Of a DNA stretch of 56,272 nucleotides, positions 15,926 through 25,188 are shown piece after piece. The notes under the pieces were generated by a model. It was not told where the DNA came from and ran no database searches. It was given only the letters and a program-made list of their open reading frames with translations. Both the position numbers and the translations under genes were made by a program. Within the stretch, counting starts at the first letter, position 1; every line of letters starts with the position of its first letter. Location of the stretch: positions 1 through 56,272 of the forward strand of contig CALTTE010000005.1 of assembly GCA_943908405.1 (NCBI GenBank), given 5' to 3'. Origin of the DNA: an uncultured Moraxella sp. (GTDB lineage Bacteria > Pseudomonadota > Gammaproteobacteria > Pseudomonadales > Moraxellaceae).

Positions 15926-17362
15926 ATGACCAAAACAAATAAGGTGAACGAGATGAACCAAGAAACGGATTTTCAGCGTGCCGAGAACGAACCGCCTTTA
16001 TCAGGGCAATTTCCCCACGGTACAGGCAAGGGTCTGGGTATTGTGGCGATTGCGGCAGCGGCAGCGTTTATGTTGTATTATCTGTTGCCTTTTGACGATA
16101 TGGCAAATAGGGGCTTGGCACTGCTACTATTTATTGGGGTGCTGTGGCTGACCGAAGCCATTCATATTACTGCTACCGCCATTTTGGTGCCGATTTTGGC
16201 GGTGCTGATTGGCATTGAAGGCTTTGATACCAAAACCGCCTTGGCAAATTTTGCTGACCCAATTATTTATGTGTTTTTTGGCGGATTTGCCTTGGCGGCA
16301 ACTTTACATGTGCAAAAGTTAGATAAAAAAATCGCTTATGGCATTGTAGGATTGGCAGGCGGACGGCTTGGCGTGGCGGTTGGGCTGATTTTTACAGTAA
16401 CGGCAGCTTTGTCAATGTGGATTAGCAACACTGCCACGGCGGCGATGATGTTGCCGTTAGCGATTGGGCTATTGTCATCGCTTGATGTGCATAAAGACCG
16501 CAATACCTTTGTTTTTGTCTTATTGGGTATTGCCTATTCTGCATCTATTGGTGGGCTTGGAACGATGGTGGGTTCACCGCCAAACGGTATCGCCGCCAAA
16601 GAGTTGGGGCTTGATTTTGCAGGCTGGATGAAATTTGGCGTGCCAATGGTGCTTGTACTAATGCCAACCTTGCTTGGGGCGATGTATGTATTTTTAAAAC
16701 CCAATTTGAACCAAAAGGTTGCCGCAGTGAATGAAACCATTGCTTGGACAACGCCACGCATTTTAACGATTGTTGTGTTTATTGTTACAGCATTGGCGTG
16801 GATTTTTGGTAAGCAATTAGGGACAGCCGTAGGTTTTGATAAGCCAGACAGCGTCATTGCTTTAGTGGCGGCGGTTGCCGTGCTTATGCTGGGGCTTGTT
16901 AGCTGGAAACAGGTATCGGATAATACCGATTGGGGCGTATTGCTACTGTTTGGTGGTGGTTTGGCGTTATCCAATGTCATGAAAACGTCTGGTGCGTCTG
17001 AAGTGCTGGGTAACCTTATCGCCAACTTTTTGGCGGTGGCGCCTGTGCTTGTGGTGATTTTGGCGGTGGCGGCATTTATTATCTTTTTGACTGAATTTAC
17101 GTCCAATACCGCATCGGCTGCCTTGCTTGTGCCATTATTTGCACCGATAGGGGTACAGCTTGGGTTGCCTGCTGAAGTGTTGGTCATGATTATTGGCATT
17201 GGGGCATCGTGTGCCTTTATGCTGCCTGTGGCAACGCCGCCCAACGCCATTGTAATGGGGACAGGGCATATCCGCCAAAAAGATATGATGCAGGTGGGCT
17301 TTTTATTAAACATCATTGCCATTATTATTGTTACGATTTGGGCGTATTTTTTCTTAACTTAG
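15926..17362 (+). CDS. DASS/SLC13-family anion:sodium symporter
   Basis: 478-residue inner-membrane transporter with about 11 hydrophobic segments. Divalent anion:Na+ symporter motifs include two substrate/Na+ loops, SNTATAAMMLPLAIG and TEFTSNTASAALLVP, plus GSPPNGIAAKEL and VATPPNAIVMGTG. Such proteins import dicarboxylates, citrate or sulfate; the SNT motifs suggest a dicarboxylate or related anion but do not settle it. The start is ATG with AAAGGAG upstream. The first 30 residues are hydrophilic and cytosolic. A strong terminator follows. Confidence 0.9.
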   Translation: MTKTNKVNEMNQETDFQRAENEPPLSGQFPHGTGKGLGIVAIAAAAAFMLYYLLPFDDMANRGLALLLFIGVLWLTEAIHITATAILVPILAVLIGIEGFDTKTALANFADPIIYVFFGGFALAATLHVQKLDKKIAYGIVGLAGGRLGVAVGLIFTVTAALSMWISNTATAAMMLPLAIGLLSSLDVHKDRNTFVFVLLGIAYSASIGGLGTMVGSPPNGIAAKELGLDFAGWMKFGVPMVLVLMPTLLGAMYVFLKPNLNQKVAAVNETIAWTTPRILTIVVFIVTALAWIFGKQLGTAVGFDKPDSVIALVAAVAVLMLGLVSWKQVSDNTDWGVLLLFGGGLALSNVMKTSGASEVLGNLIANFLAVAPVLVVILAVAAFIIFLTEFTSNTASAALLVPLFAPIGVQLGLPAEVLVMIIGIGASCAFMLPVATPPNAIVMGTGHIRQKDMMQVGFLLNIIAIIIVTIWAYFFLT

Positions 17363-17449
17363 CGGTATTTAGGGCTTAATGGCATTGAATTTGAATGAAA
17401 TACAACCTGTTTGGCATTTAAATACTTAAAATATTTACCAATAGTAATG

Positions 17450-17484
17450 TAAAAACCCAAGCTTAGAATGGCTTGGGTTTTTTA
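17450..17484. terminator. Bidirectional terminator between the transporter gene and purB
   Basis: AAAAACCCAAGC at 17451-17462 pairs with GCTTGGGTTTTTT at 17471-17483 around an 8-nt loop. T runs flank both strands, which suits the convergent genes. Confidence 0.88.
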
Positions 17485-17534
17485 TGGTGAGAAACTTTTA
17501 AGAGAAACTTTTCAAGAGAAGCTTTAAAATGGCT

Positions 17535-18938
17535 TTAAGTATTTTGCTTACCGATTTTATCAAGCTCGGTCTTAATCGCCATTGCTTGCTTATTTGCATT
17601 GCCAATATAAGTGCTTGGGGTTAGGGCGACAAGCCGTTCTCGCTCTGCGACTGGCACACCTTGTAAATCATCGCCATTGACAAAATCAATCATCATCTGT
17701 CTTGTCATTGCCTGCCCACGGGTGAGTGCTTTTAATTTTTCATAAGGTTTTTCAACGCCATAACGACGCATCACGGTTTGTATGGCTTCGGCAAGCACCT
17801 CTTGGGCGTTGTCCAAATCTTGGGCTAGGCGTTCTTTGTTTAATTCAAGCTTACCAATGCCTTTTAGGCAAGCGTCATAAGCGATAAGACTTTGGGCAAA
17901 TCCCACGCCCATATTGCGTAACACGGTAGAATCGGTCAAATCTCGTTGCCAGCGTGAAATGGGCAATTTTTCGCCCAAATGTGCCAAAACGGCATTGGCA
18001 AGCCCCAAATTGCCTTCAGAATTTTCAAAATCAATGGGATTGACTTTGTGAGGCATCGTTGATGAGCCGACCTCGCCGTCTTTTAATTTTTGTTTAAAAT
18101 AGCCAAGCGAAATATAACCCCAAACATCACGGTTAAAATCAAGCAAAATGGTATTAAAACGGCGTATGGCGTCAAAAAATTCCGCCATATAATCGTGTGG
18201 CTCAATTTGGGTGGTATAAGGATTAAAGCTCAAGCCAAGGCTTTTGACAAAACGCTCGGCATTGTCCGCCCAATTAACATCAGGATAAGCGGATAAATGG
18301 GCGTTGTAATTGCCTACCGCCCCATTGATTTTGCCAAGCAACGCCACCTGTAGCACTTGATTTAATTGACGTTGCAAACGATAAGCAACATTGGCAAGCT
18401 CTTTGCCAAGCGTGGTAGGACTTGCGGTTTGTCCGTGCGTGCGTGACAGCATCGGCGTGTCGGCATAGTCGGTGGCAAGGGTGGTGATATTGTCAATGAT
18501 TGCCTGCATTGACTGGGCAAGCACATTCCGAGCGGATTTGAGCATTAAGGCGTGCGATAGATTGTTAATGTCTTCAGAGGTGCAAGCAAAATGGATAAAT
18601 TCGCCAGCGGTTTTTAGTTCGTCAATATCGGCAATTTTTTCTTTTAAAAAGTACTCCACCGCCTTGACGTCGTGGTTGGTGGTGCGTTCAATATCTTTAA
18701 TGCGTAAGGCATCATTTTCATTAAAATCGCTTAAAATTTGCTCAAGTTTTTGGTTGGTGTCGGCAGAAAATGGCGTAATTTCGCTAATTTGTGGGTGATT
18801 GGCAAGGGCTTGAAGCCAGCGGATTTCTACCGTGACTCGGGCAAAAATCAGCCCATACTCGGACAAAAAAGGGCGTAAAGCATCGCATTTGGACGCATAA
18901 CGTCCGTCAAGGGGGGATAGGGCGGTTAAGGTATTCAT
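17535..18938 (-). CDS. purB: Adenylosuccinate lyase
   Basis: 467-residue enzyme of purine synthesis that cleaves SAICAR and adenylosuccinate with release of fumarate. The fumarase/aspartase superfamily signature GSSTMPHKVNPIDFENSEGN is intact. Other segments: the N-terminal LTALSPLDGRYASK, and the active-site His in LSRTHGQTASPTTLGKE. It lies downstream of mnmA on the same strand with 178 bp between. In E. coli and Acinetobacter hflD usually separates these two genes; no hflD is present here. purA is about 19 kb away. Confidence 0.96.
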   Translation of the reverse strand: MNTLTALSPLDGRYASKCDALRPFLSEYGLIFARVTVEIRWLQALANHPQISEITPFSADTNQKLEQILSDFNENDALRIKDIERTTNHDVKAVEYFLKEKIADIDELKTAGEFIHFACTSEDINNLSHALMLKSARNVLAQSMQAIIDNITTLATDYADTPMLSRTHGQTASPTTLGKELANVAYRLQRQLNQVLQVALLGKINGAVGNYNAHLSAYPDVNWADNAERFVKSLGLSFNPYTTQIEPHDYMAEFFDAIRRFNTILLDFNRDVWGYISLGYFKQKLKDGEVGSSTMPHKVNPIDFENSEGNLGLANAVLAHLGEKLPISRWQRDLTDSTVLRNMGVGFAQSLIAYDACLKGIGKLELNKERLAQDLDNAQEVLAEAIQTVMRRYGVEKPYEKLKALTRGQAMTRQMMIDFVNGDDLQGVPVAERERLVALTPSTYIGNANKQAMAIKTELDKIGKQNT

Positions 18939-19116
18939 AGTAATCCTTAAGGTTGGTTAAAAGTAAAAATAATAATTGTTAATTAATTCACGCAACTTAA
19001 TTCAAGCAACTAAATGATAATCCATAAAGCTTAATTAACCAAACTTCAATGGTAGGTGAGGTAAAACCAATCAAAAGCGACAAAGGCAAATAGGTAAATA
19101 ATTGTAAGGTAAATAA

Positions 19117-20307
19117 TTAAGCACAGCCATCAATCATCCCACCGCCCAAGCATTCATCACCCAAATAAAATACACAAGATTGCCCAAGCGTAACCGCTCG
19201 TTGTGGTTGGTCAAATATGACTTTTACATTATCGCCTGTTTTGTTTAGGGCAAACACGATGCAAGTTTGGTCGGATTGGCGGTAGCGTGTTTTGGCGGTG
19301 CATTTTAGCCCTTGCTCGCTAAATATTTGGGCAGGTGGCTCAATCACCCAATCTAATTGATAAGCAGTGAGCTCGGTTGATTGCAACATAGAATGGTCGT
19401 GTCCTTGCCCAACAATCAAGCGGTTATTGTCCAAATCCTTATCCAGCACAAACCACGGCTCATCAGGACGATTGGCAACTCCCCCAATGCCAATACCGCC
19501 TCGTTGCCCAATGGTGTAGTACATCAGCCCATCGTGCTTGCCCAGTTTTTGCCCATCATCGCTATAAATATCGCCTTGTTTGGCAGGCAAATAGGTTTGT
19601 AAAAAGTCTTTGAATTTACGCTCGCCAATAAAGCAAATACCTGTGGAATCTTTTTTCTTAGCCGTGGCAAGGTCATATTTTTCAGCAATTTGACGCACTT
19701 TTGGTTTGGTCAATGCACCAAGGGGAAACAGCGTTTTGGCAAGCTTATCGCCACCAACGGCGTGCAAAAAATAGCTTTGGTCTTTGTTGTCGTCAATCCC
19801 ACGCAACAAAGGGGCTTTGGTCGTGCCATTGATAAGCGTTGGCACACCACGCCGTGCATAATGCCCTGTGGCAATAAAATCTGCCCCCAAGCCAAACTTG
19901 GGGTCGGTGGCATAGTCCAAAAACGCCTTAAACTTCACCTCTTTATTGCATAAAATATCAGGATTGGGCGTGCGTCCTGCCTTGTATTCAGCCAAAAAAT
20001 GCTCAAAGACATTGTCCCAGTACTCGCTGGCAAAATTGGCGGTGTGTAGCCTAATGCCGATTTTATCCGCCACCGCTTGGGCATCGGCAAGGTCGGTCAT
20101 CGCCGTGCAGTATTCGGTGCCGTCATCTTCTTCCCAGTTTTTCATAAACAAGCCTTCCACCAAAAAGCCTGCTTGTTTTAATAATAAAGCGGATACCGAA
20201 CTGTCCACGCCACCACTCATACCAACAATGATTTTGGTGTCCGTTGGGGGTTTTGGTTGGGTAAGGGGGTGTAAGCTAAACATATCGTTCATAGGTTGTG
20301 TGGTCAT
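19117..20307 (-). CDS. mnmA: tRNA-specific 2-thiouridylase
   Basis: Thiolates U34 of tRNA(Lys), tRNA(Glu) and tRNA(Gln) using ATP and a sulfur relay. The PP-loop GMSGGVDSSVSALLL is near the N-terminus. The two catalytic Cys lie in RTPNPDILCNKEVKF and DSTGICFIGERKF. GLMYYTIGQRGGIGIGG and the C-terminal barrel are present. The frame opens at TTG 20313; ATG 20307 is chosen. The protein has about 20 N-terminal residues before the conserved core, more than in E. coli. It acts in the same wobble-modification pathway as mnmG, which is encoded nearby. Confidence 0.95.
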   Translation of the reverse strand: MTTQPMNDMFSLHPLTQPKPPTDTKIIVGMSGGVDSSVSALLLKQAGFLVEGLFMKNWEEDDGTEYCTAMTDLADAQAVADKIGIRLHTANFASEYWDNVFEHFLAEYKAGRTPNPDILCNKEVKFKAFLDYATDPKFGLGADFIATGHYARRGVPTLINGTTKAPLLRGIDDNKDQSYFLHAVGGDKLAKTLFPLGALTKPKVRQIAEKYDLATAKKKDSTGICFIGERKFKDFLQTYLPAKQGDIYSDDGQKLGKHDGLMYYTIGQRGGIGIGGVANRPDEPWFVLDKDLDNNRLIVGQGHDHSMLQSTELTAYQLDWVIEPPAQIFSEQGLKCTAKTRYRQSDQTCIVFALNKTGDNVKVIFDQPQRAVTLGQSCVFYLGDECLGGGMIDGCA

Positions 20308-20313
20308 TAGCAA

Positions 20314-20699
20314 AACTTGTCAGTGGTAAAACACGCCAAAAAAGCAAAGGGTTATTTTAGCACTTTTTAGCAACTTTATGGTAAAATTTGTCTTTTGATG
20401 GGGATTGTGGCAATTAAGCCAAGCAAGTATGGCAATCAAGCCAAGCAAATTGCTGATTAGCCAAGCAAATTGCTGATTAAATGACTGATTGATTAAATGC
20501 TTGATATTGGGGCTTTGTTGTGCGGTACTTTGTTTGGGTAAAGTTGTCTGTCTTTTATGGGTAAGCGTTACTACAAACAAAGCGATAAAATCTACCACCT
20601 TGATAGCATAAACGCCTTGATAAAACTGGATAAAATTTGTGAGATACAAAACCCCTAACCGTGGCATTTGTAGCATTTGTATTGCTGATTGGGTGAACT
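20314..20699. other. Divergent mnmA-ispF intergenic region
   Basis: No gene is supported. It includes a perfect 20-bp tandem duplication (20440-20479) and related CCAAGCAA sequences just upstream. Promoters for mnmA and ispF must lie here but no clear boxes are called. Confidence 0.6.
20440..20479. repeat. 20-bp perfect tandem duplication
   Basis: The unit GCCAAGCAAATTGCTGATTA occurs twice head to tail with no mismatch. A shorter related copy (AAGCCAAGCAA) precedes it near 20417-20427. Confidence 0.92.
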
Positions 20700-21182
20700 A
20701 TGATTAAAATTGGGCAAGGCTTGGACGTGCACGCTTTTGGGGTGGGCGATTTTATTACGCTTGGCGGGGTTAAAATTGCCCACAGTCACGGTATCAAAGC
20801 CCATTCTGATGGCGATGTGGTGTTGCACGCATTGATGGACGCACTGCTTGGAGCGTTGGCACTTGGGGATATTGGACAACATTTTCCTGACAGCGACCCC
20901 AAATTTTGTGGGGCGGATAGTAAATTATTGCTGGCTAATGTCTATAAATTGGTGCAACAAAAAAACTATCGCCTAATCAATGCCGATATTACGGTGATTT
21001 GCGAGCTACCCAAAATTACCCCCCATAGCCAAGCAATGCGTCAATGTATCGCCGATATTTTGGCGGTGGCGATGGATTGTGTGAGCATTAAAGCTACAAC
21101 CAATGAACAAATGGGCTACTTGGGGCGAGGCGAGGGGATTTTTGCCAGCTGTGTGGTGCTGTTGACAGACCTTGAGGGATAA
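20700..21182 (+). CDS. ispF: 2-C-methyl-D-erythritol 2,4-cyclodiphosphate synthase
   Basis: 160-residue MEP-pathway enzyme producing MEcPP for isoprenoid synthesis. The metal-binding Asp-x-His is in IGQGLDVHAFG, with a third ligand His in HSDGDVVLHALMDALLGA. Other motifs: DIGQHFPDSDP, and the C-terminal KATTNEQMGYLGRGEGI. Length is normal. It is followed after 3 bp by the isochorismatase-like gene and probably forms an operon with it. Confidence 0.96.
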   Translation: MIKIGQGLDVHAFGVGDFITLGGVKIAHSHGIKAHSDGDVVLHALMDALLGALALGDIGQHFPDSDPKFCGADSKLLLANVYKLVQQKNYRLINADITVICELPKITPHSQAMRQCIADILAVAMDCVSIKATTNEQMGYLGRGEGIFASCVVLLTDLEG

Positions 21183-21185
21183 AAA

Positions 21186-21767
21186 ATGATGACTGATGCC
21201 TTGTTTTACAAAAATTGTGGGTTATTGCTGGTTGATTTACAAAAAGGCTTTGATGAACAGGCGTATTGGGGTGGTAATCGCAACAATGATTTGGCAGAGC
21301 AGGTGTGCTTTAAGTTATTGACTTGTTGGCGAGAAAAACAGTTGCCCATTTTTCATATTCGCCACGCTTCCACGAGTCCCAATTCGCCTTTGCACCCCAA
21401 TCACGCAGGCTTTGCTTTTAAGCAATTAACCGCCCCCTTAGATGGCGAATGTGTGATTGTAAAAGAGATGAACAGTGCTTTTATTGGCACGCCATTGCAG
21501 CTAAAATTAACACAAAAAGGCATTGATACGTTTGTGATTGCAGGGCTAACGACTGACCATTGCGTGTCAACCACCACCCGTATGGCGGGCAATTTAGGCT
21601 ACAAGACTTTTGTGGTTGCCGATGGCTGTGCTACTTTTGATAAGGTGGGTTTTGATGGCACGCCCTTTGATGCAGAGGTATTGCACCAAACCGCTTTGGC
21701 AAGTTTACACGGCGAATTTGCACAGGTGATATCAAGCCAATATTTGTTTGACCGCAAGCTGTCTTAA
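21186..21767 (+). CDS. Isochorismatase-family cysteine hydrolase
   Basis: 193-residue alpha/beta hydrolase of the nicotinamidase/isochorismatase superfamily. The catalytic triad is visible: Asp in LLLVDLQKGF, Lys in VKEMNSAF, and Cys in IAGLTTDHCVSTTTRMA, with the cis-peptide position just before it. The substrate is not determined by these motifs. It begins 3 bp after ispF, so translation is probably coupled. The first ATG is followed by another ATG and either could be used. Confidence 0.88.
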   Translation: MMTDALFYKNCGLLLVDLQKGFDEQAYWGGNRNNDLAEQVCFKLLTCWREKQLPIFHIRHASTSPNSPLHPNHAGFAFKQLTAPLDGECVIVKEMNSAFIGTPLQLKLTQKGIDTFVIAGLTTDHCVSTTTRMAGNLGYKTFVVADGCATFDKVGFDGTPFDAEVLHQTALASLHGEFAQVISSQYLFDRKLS

Positions 21768-21848
21768 ATATTTAACCGCCCAAAAACCCCAACAACTTGA
21801 AAATTCAACAATCGCCCCCATATGGGGTAAAAATTTAGGAGCAAAGCA

Positions 21849-22181
21849 ATGACTGATATCAACCCCGAAACCCAAGCCTTAATAGAAAGCCAAATTAAAG
21901 ACCATAGCGTGCTGCTATATATGAAAGGCACACCGCAGTTCCCCCAGTGTGGCTTTTCGGCACGAGCGGTAGAGGTATTAAGCCAAATTGGCAAACCCTT
22001 TGCCTTTGTCAATATTTTAGAAAATCCAGAAATCCGTGCCACCTTGCCCATCATCGCCAACTGGCCAACGTTCCCCCAGCTTTGGGTTAATGGCGAGCTG
22101 ATTGGTGGTAGCGATATTATTTTGCAAATGTATCAATCAGGCGAATTAAAACCGTTGATTGATGAGCATGCACAAGGCTGA
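21849..22181 (+). CDS. grxD: Monothiol glutaredoxin (Grx4 type)
   Basis: 110 residues. The CGFS active site lies in KGTPQFPQCGFSARAV. WPTFPQLWVNGELIGGSDI carries the glutathione-binding TFPQ and GG-D motifs. Proteins of this class bind [2Fe-2S] clusters as dimers with glutathione, and with BolA, and deliver Fe-S clusters. Start ATG with AGGAGCAAAG just upstream. A hairpin follows the gene. Confidence 0.96.
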   Translation: MTDINPETQALIESQIKDHSVLLYMKGTPQFPQCGFSARAVEVLSQIGKPFAFVNILENPEIRATLPIIANWPTFPQLWVNGELIGGSDIILQMYQSGELKPLIDEHAQG

Positions 22182-22269
22182 TTTTATTATAAGTGAGTTA
22201 AACAAATGAAATAAATTTAAATCATTTAAATAATTAAGTCAAATCCACAACATAAGCAATTGAGTTTAT

Positions 22270-22310
22270 AAGCAATTGAGTTAATGTAATAGCTCAATTG
22301 CTTGGTTATT
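22270..22310 (+). terminator. Probable terminator of grxD
   Basis: AAGCAATTGAG at 22270-22280 pairs perfectly with 22293-22303 over 11 bp (12-nt loop). The T tract after it is weak and interrupted. A TAAGACAATTTAA duplication lies further down, near 22361-22387. Confidence 0.6.
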
Positions 22311-22434
22311 TTTAATGCGTTATTTTAATCATTTGTTTAAAATAATTTGTTTAATTATTTATAAGACAATTTAATAAGACAATTTAAGATAACAAAAATT
22401 AAGACAAACAATAAACTGGGTCAATGAAATCACT

Positions 22435-24327
22435 ATGAATGTAAATTATGATGTTATTGTAATTGGTGGCGGTCACGCTGGCACAGAAGCGGCGTTGGTG
22501 GCGGCTCGTATGGGGGTCAAAACACTGCTTATTACCCACAATATTGAAACGCTTGGGCAAATGAGCTGTAATCCTGCCATTGGTGGGATTGGCAAATCGC
22601 ATCTGGTGCGTGAGATTGACGCAATGGGGGGCGTGATGGCATTGGCGACCGACCACGCAGGCATTCAGTTTCGGGTACTCAATAGTCGCAAAGGAGCGGC
22701 GGTGCGTGCCACAAGAGCTCAAGCTGACCGTTTATTATATAAAGCCTATATTCGTAAAACATTAGAAAATCAGCCCAATTTACATCTGTTTCAACAGGCG
22801 GTGGACGATATTTTGGTGGAAAATGGGCGAGCGGTGGCGGTAGTAACGGCAACGGGCGTGCGTTTTAATGCCCAAGCGGTGGTCTTAACATCAGGGACGT
22901 TTTTGGGTGGGGTGATTCATATTGGGCTTGATAGTCAGTTGGGTGGACGGGCAGGCGATATGCCGTCAATCACCCTAGCACAGCGTTTGCGTGAGCTCAA
23001 ACTACCTGTGGGACGGCTAAAAACAGGCACGCCCGCTCGCATTGATGCCCGCACGGTGGATTTTAGCCAAATGCAGGTACAAGCAGGGGATACGCCTTTG
23101 CCAGTGATGAGCTTTATGGGCAATACGGCAATGCACCCAACGCAAATTAATTGCTATATTACTCACACCAACGAAAAGACACACGCAATTATTCGTGATA
23201 ATTTGGCAAAATCGGCGATGTTTGGCGGTAAAATTGAAGGGGTAGGGCCCCGCTATTGCCCATCGATTGAGGATAAAATTCATCGCTTTGCCGACAAAGA
23301 CAGCCATCAAATTTTTATTGAGCCTGAGGGCTTGACCACGCACGAATTATACCCCAATGGCATCTCCACAAGTTTACCTTTTGAGGTGCAAGTGGCGTTT
23401 ATTCATTCAATGAAAGGGCTAGAAAACGCCCATATTACAAGACCTGGTTATGCCATAGAGTATGATTATTTTGACCCCCAAAGCCTAAAACCTACCCTTG
23501 AAACCAAAGACATTGACGGCTTGTATTTTGCAGGGCAAATTAATGGCACAACAGGCTATGAAGAGGCAGCGGCACAAGGGCTGTTGGCGGGTATCAATGC
23601 CGCTTTACAAGTTAAAGAACAAGATAGCTGGACGCCTAAACGCCACGAGGCTTATTTGGGGGTGTTGGTGGATGATTTGATTACCAATGGCACAAAAGAG
23701 CCGTATCGTATGTTTACCAGTCGTGCCGAACATCGCTTGCTGTTGCGTGAGGACAACGCCGATGAGCGATTGACACCCATTGCCCATCAGCTTGGATTGA
23801 TTGATGAGACAAGGTGGCGTGTATTCAATGACAAACAAGAGGCGATTGCCAAAGAAAGTGCAAGGCTTAAAGCGATTTGGGCAACGCCTGACAATGCTTT
23901 TGGGCAAGCCTTTAGCACGCATACAGGCGAGCGATTGAGCAAAGAATCAACCTTACTGGATTTATTAAAACGCCCCAATGTGACTTTTGAAGACATCAGA
24001 GCGATTAGCGATAGCGATGTGGCTAGTACCATCGGCGAGCAAATTGAAATTGCGGTCAAATACGCAGGCTACATTGACCGTCAAAGCGAGGAAATCGCCC
24101 AAATGAAACGTTTGGAAAATACGCCTTTGCCGATGGATTTTGATTATCAAGCGGTGTCAGGGTTGTCCAATGAGATTGTGCAAAAATTAAGCCATATCCG
24201 CCCTGCCACCCTTGCCCAAGCAGGGCGAATCAGTGGCGTTACCCCAGCGGCGATTACGTTGCTTGCAATGACACTAAAAAAACAAAAAAACAGTGGTCAA
24301 TCATCAGTCGCTAGCAAAGGTTGTTAG
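22435..24327 (+). CDS. mnmG: tRNA uridine-5-carboxymethylaminomethyl modification enzyme
   Basis: 630-residue FAD enzyme that acts with MnmE at wobble U34. The N-terminal FAD motif VIGGGHAGTEAALVAARMG is at about residues 7-25. Other signatures: QMSCNPAIGGIGKSHLVREID, GPRYCPSIEDKI, and INGTTGYEEAAAQGLLAG. The C-terminal helical domain (SGLSNEIVQKLSHIRPATLAQAGRIS) is complete. Length matches E. coli MnmG (629). mnmE is not in the window; mnmA, for the same nucleotide, is 2 kb away. Confidence 0.97.
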   Translation: MNVNYDVIVIGGGHAGTEAALVAARMGVKTLLITHNIETLGQMSCNPAIGGIGKSHLVREIDAMGGVMALATDHAGIQFRVLNSRKGAAVRATRAQADRLLYKAYIRKTLENQPNLHLFQQAVDDILVENGRAVAVVTATGVRFNAQAVVLTSGTFLGGVIHIGLDSQLGGRAGDMPSITLAQRLRELKLPVGRLKTGTPARIDARTVDFSQMQVQAGDTPLPVMSFMGNTAMHPTQINCYITHTNEKTHAIIRDNLAKSAMFGGKIEGVGPRYCPSIEDKIHRFADKDSHQIFIEPEGLTTHELYPNGISTSLPFEVQVAFIHSMKGLENAHITRPGYAIEYDYFDPQSLKPTLETKDIDGLYFAGQINGTTGYEEAAAQGLLAGINAALQVKEQDSWTPKRHEAYLGVLVDDLITNGTKEPYRMFTSRAEHRLLLREDNADERLTPIAHQLGLIDETRWRVFNDKQEAIAKESARLKAIWATPDNAFGQAFSTHTGERLSKESTLLDLLKRPNVTFEDIRAISDSDVASTIGEQIEIAVKYAGYIDRQSEEIAQMKRLENTPLPMDFDYQAVSGLSNEIVQKLSHIRPATLAQAGRISGVTPAAITLLAMTLKKQKNSGQSSVASKGC

Positions 24328-24456
24328 TAAAGAATAGTAAACAAGAGCAATAAAATCGCCTGAGTATTAAAGTATTTAAATCATTGCATTTAGAGAGTTG
24401 ATATTGTTTTGGAATTGATATTGTTTTGGCGGTTACAATTTTACAACATATTAAGA

Positions 24457-24484
24457 TTGCAAAACTTGCGGGGGGGGGTAAGAT
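24457..24484 (+). promoter_or_regulatory. Candidate phase-variable promoter with a G9 spacer tract
   Basis: TTGCAA (24457-24462) and TAAGAT (24479-24484) are separated by exactly 16 bp, and nine of those bases are an uninterrupted G run (24470-24478). Gain of one G would give the optimal 17-bp spacing. Such tracts vary by slipped-strand mispairing and switch promoters in Moraxella and Neisseria surface genes. Each box matches consensus at 4 of 6 positions. Promoter function is inferred; the G9 tract is seen directly. Confidence 0.6.
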
Positions 24485-24511
24485 AGTGCTTTAGTTTAAA
24501 TAAGAGATGTT

Positions 24512-25162
24512 ATGAATAAGCATAATTTGAATAAGCATAGTTTTCTTGCCCTAGTGGCAGCCTTGATGATAGCCCCTACTTATGTCAATGCCAATACCAA
24601 TGACAACGCCCAAAAAATCGCCGTGGTCAAAAAGATAGTTAATTATGGCGATGTAGATGGTTACGCCAAAGACTACAAATTGCCCCGTGAGCGGTTTTAT
24701 GAACAAGCTTTACATTATTTTTCGTCTAATAAAAATTGGGTCGCCCCATTGGCAAGTCAAGGGCTAAAAGCCAGTATTAAAAAACAACAAAAGTTTGAAC
24801 AAGATGTTGCACGTGGTGTGATTAAAAATTATACATTCGGTGAGTGGGATGATGCGTGCGAAGAGAGTAGCCGTTTTTATTTAGGACAAGATGACCCATT
24901 TTATTTTTCCAACTACCAATTTAAGGTGCTAAAAAATGGCAATGTAGGGATGGTAGAGACGGGCTTTGATGATGGTAAAAAATACAGCTTTGATTCTTAT
25001 CAAATTAAGCTGGTCAAAGAAAATGGCACTTATAAAATTGATGATGTGATACCACCTAGCTATGGGGAAGATTTTGGTGGGGAAGATCTTGGTCCATTTT
25101 TTAAAAAATCCTACAGACAGCGAGTAGACCATTATTGCCGTCCTGGTAAATATCAATACTAA
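24512..25162 (+). CDS. Exported protein of unknown function, probably phase-variable
   Basis: 216 residues. After a short polar N-terminus (MNKHNLNKHS) comes a hydrophobic signal segment (FLALVAALMIAPTYVNA). Cleavage likely falls after NA near residue 28. The mature protein is soluble and charged, with two Cys (in DDACEES and DHYCRPG) that may form a disulfide. The segment YQIKLVKENGTYKIDDV resembles the end of small periplasmic NTF2-like/DUF3828-type domains, but I do not recognise the family. It stands alone, between mnmG and a terminator. Its upstream region carries the G9 tract, suggesting on/off or graded expression and a host-facing or stress role. Confidence 0.72.
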   Translation: MNKHNLNKHSFLALVAALMIAPTYVNANTNDNAQKIAVVKKIVNYGDVDGYAKDYKLPRERFYEQALHYFSSNKNWVAPLASQGLKASIKKQQKFEQDVARGVIKNYTFGEWDDACEESSRFYLGQDDPFYFSNYQFKVLKNGNVGMVETGFDDGKKYSFDSYQIKLVKENGTYKIDDVIPPSYGEDFGGEDLGPFFKKSYRQRVDHYCRPGKYQY

Positions 25163-25188
25163 TAAATTACTAAGCTGTTGGCTGATTT

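Noticed and set aside
15720..15938. 72-codon minus-strand frame before xseB
   Set aside because: It overlaps the xseB start and the promoter of the transporter gene, with no recognisable sequence or ribosome binding site.
16534..17322. 262-codon open frame on the minus strand
   Set aside because: It is antisense to the anion transporter gene, whose membrane segments and family motifs are clear. The antisense product is Thr/Asn/Ala-rich and matches nothing.
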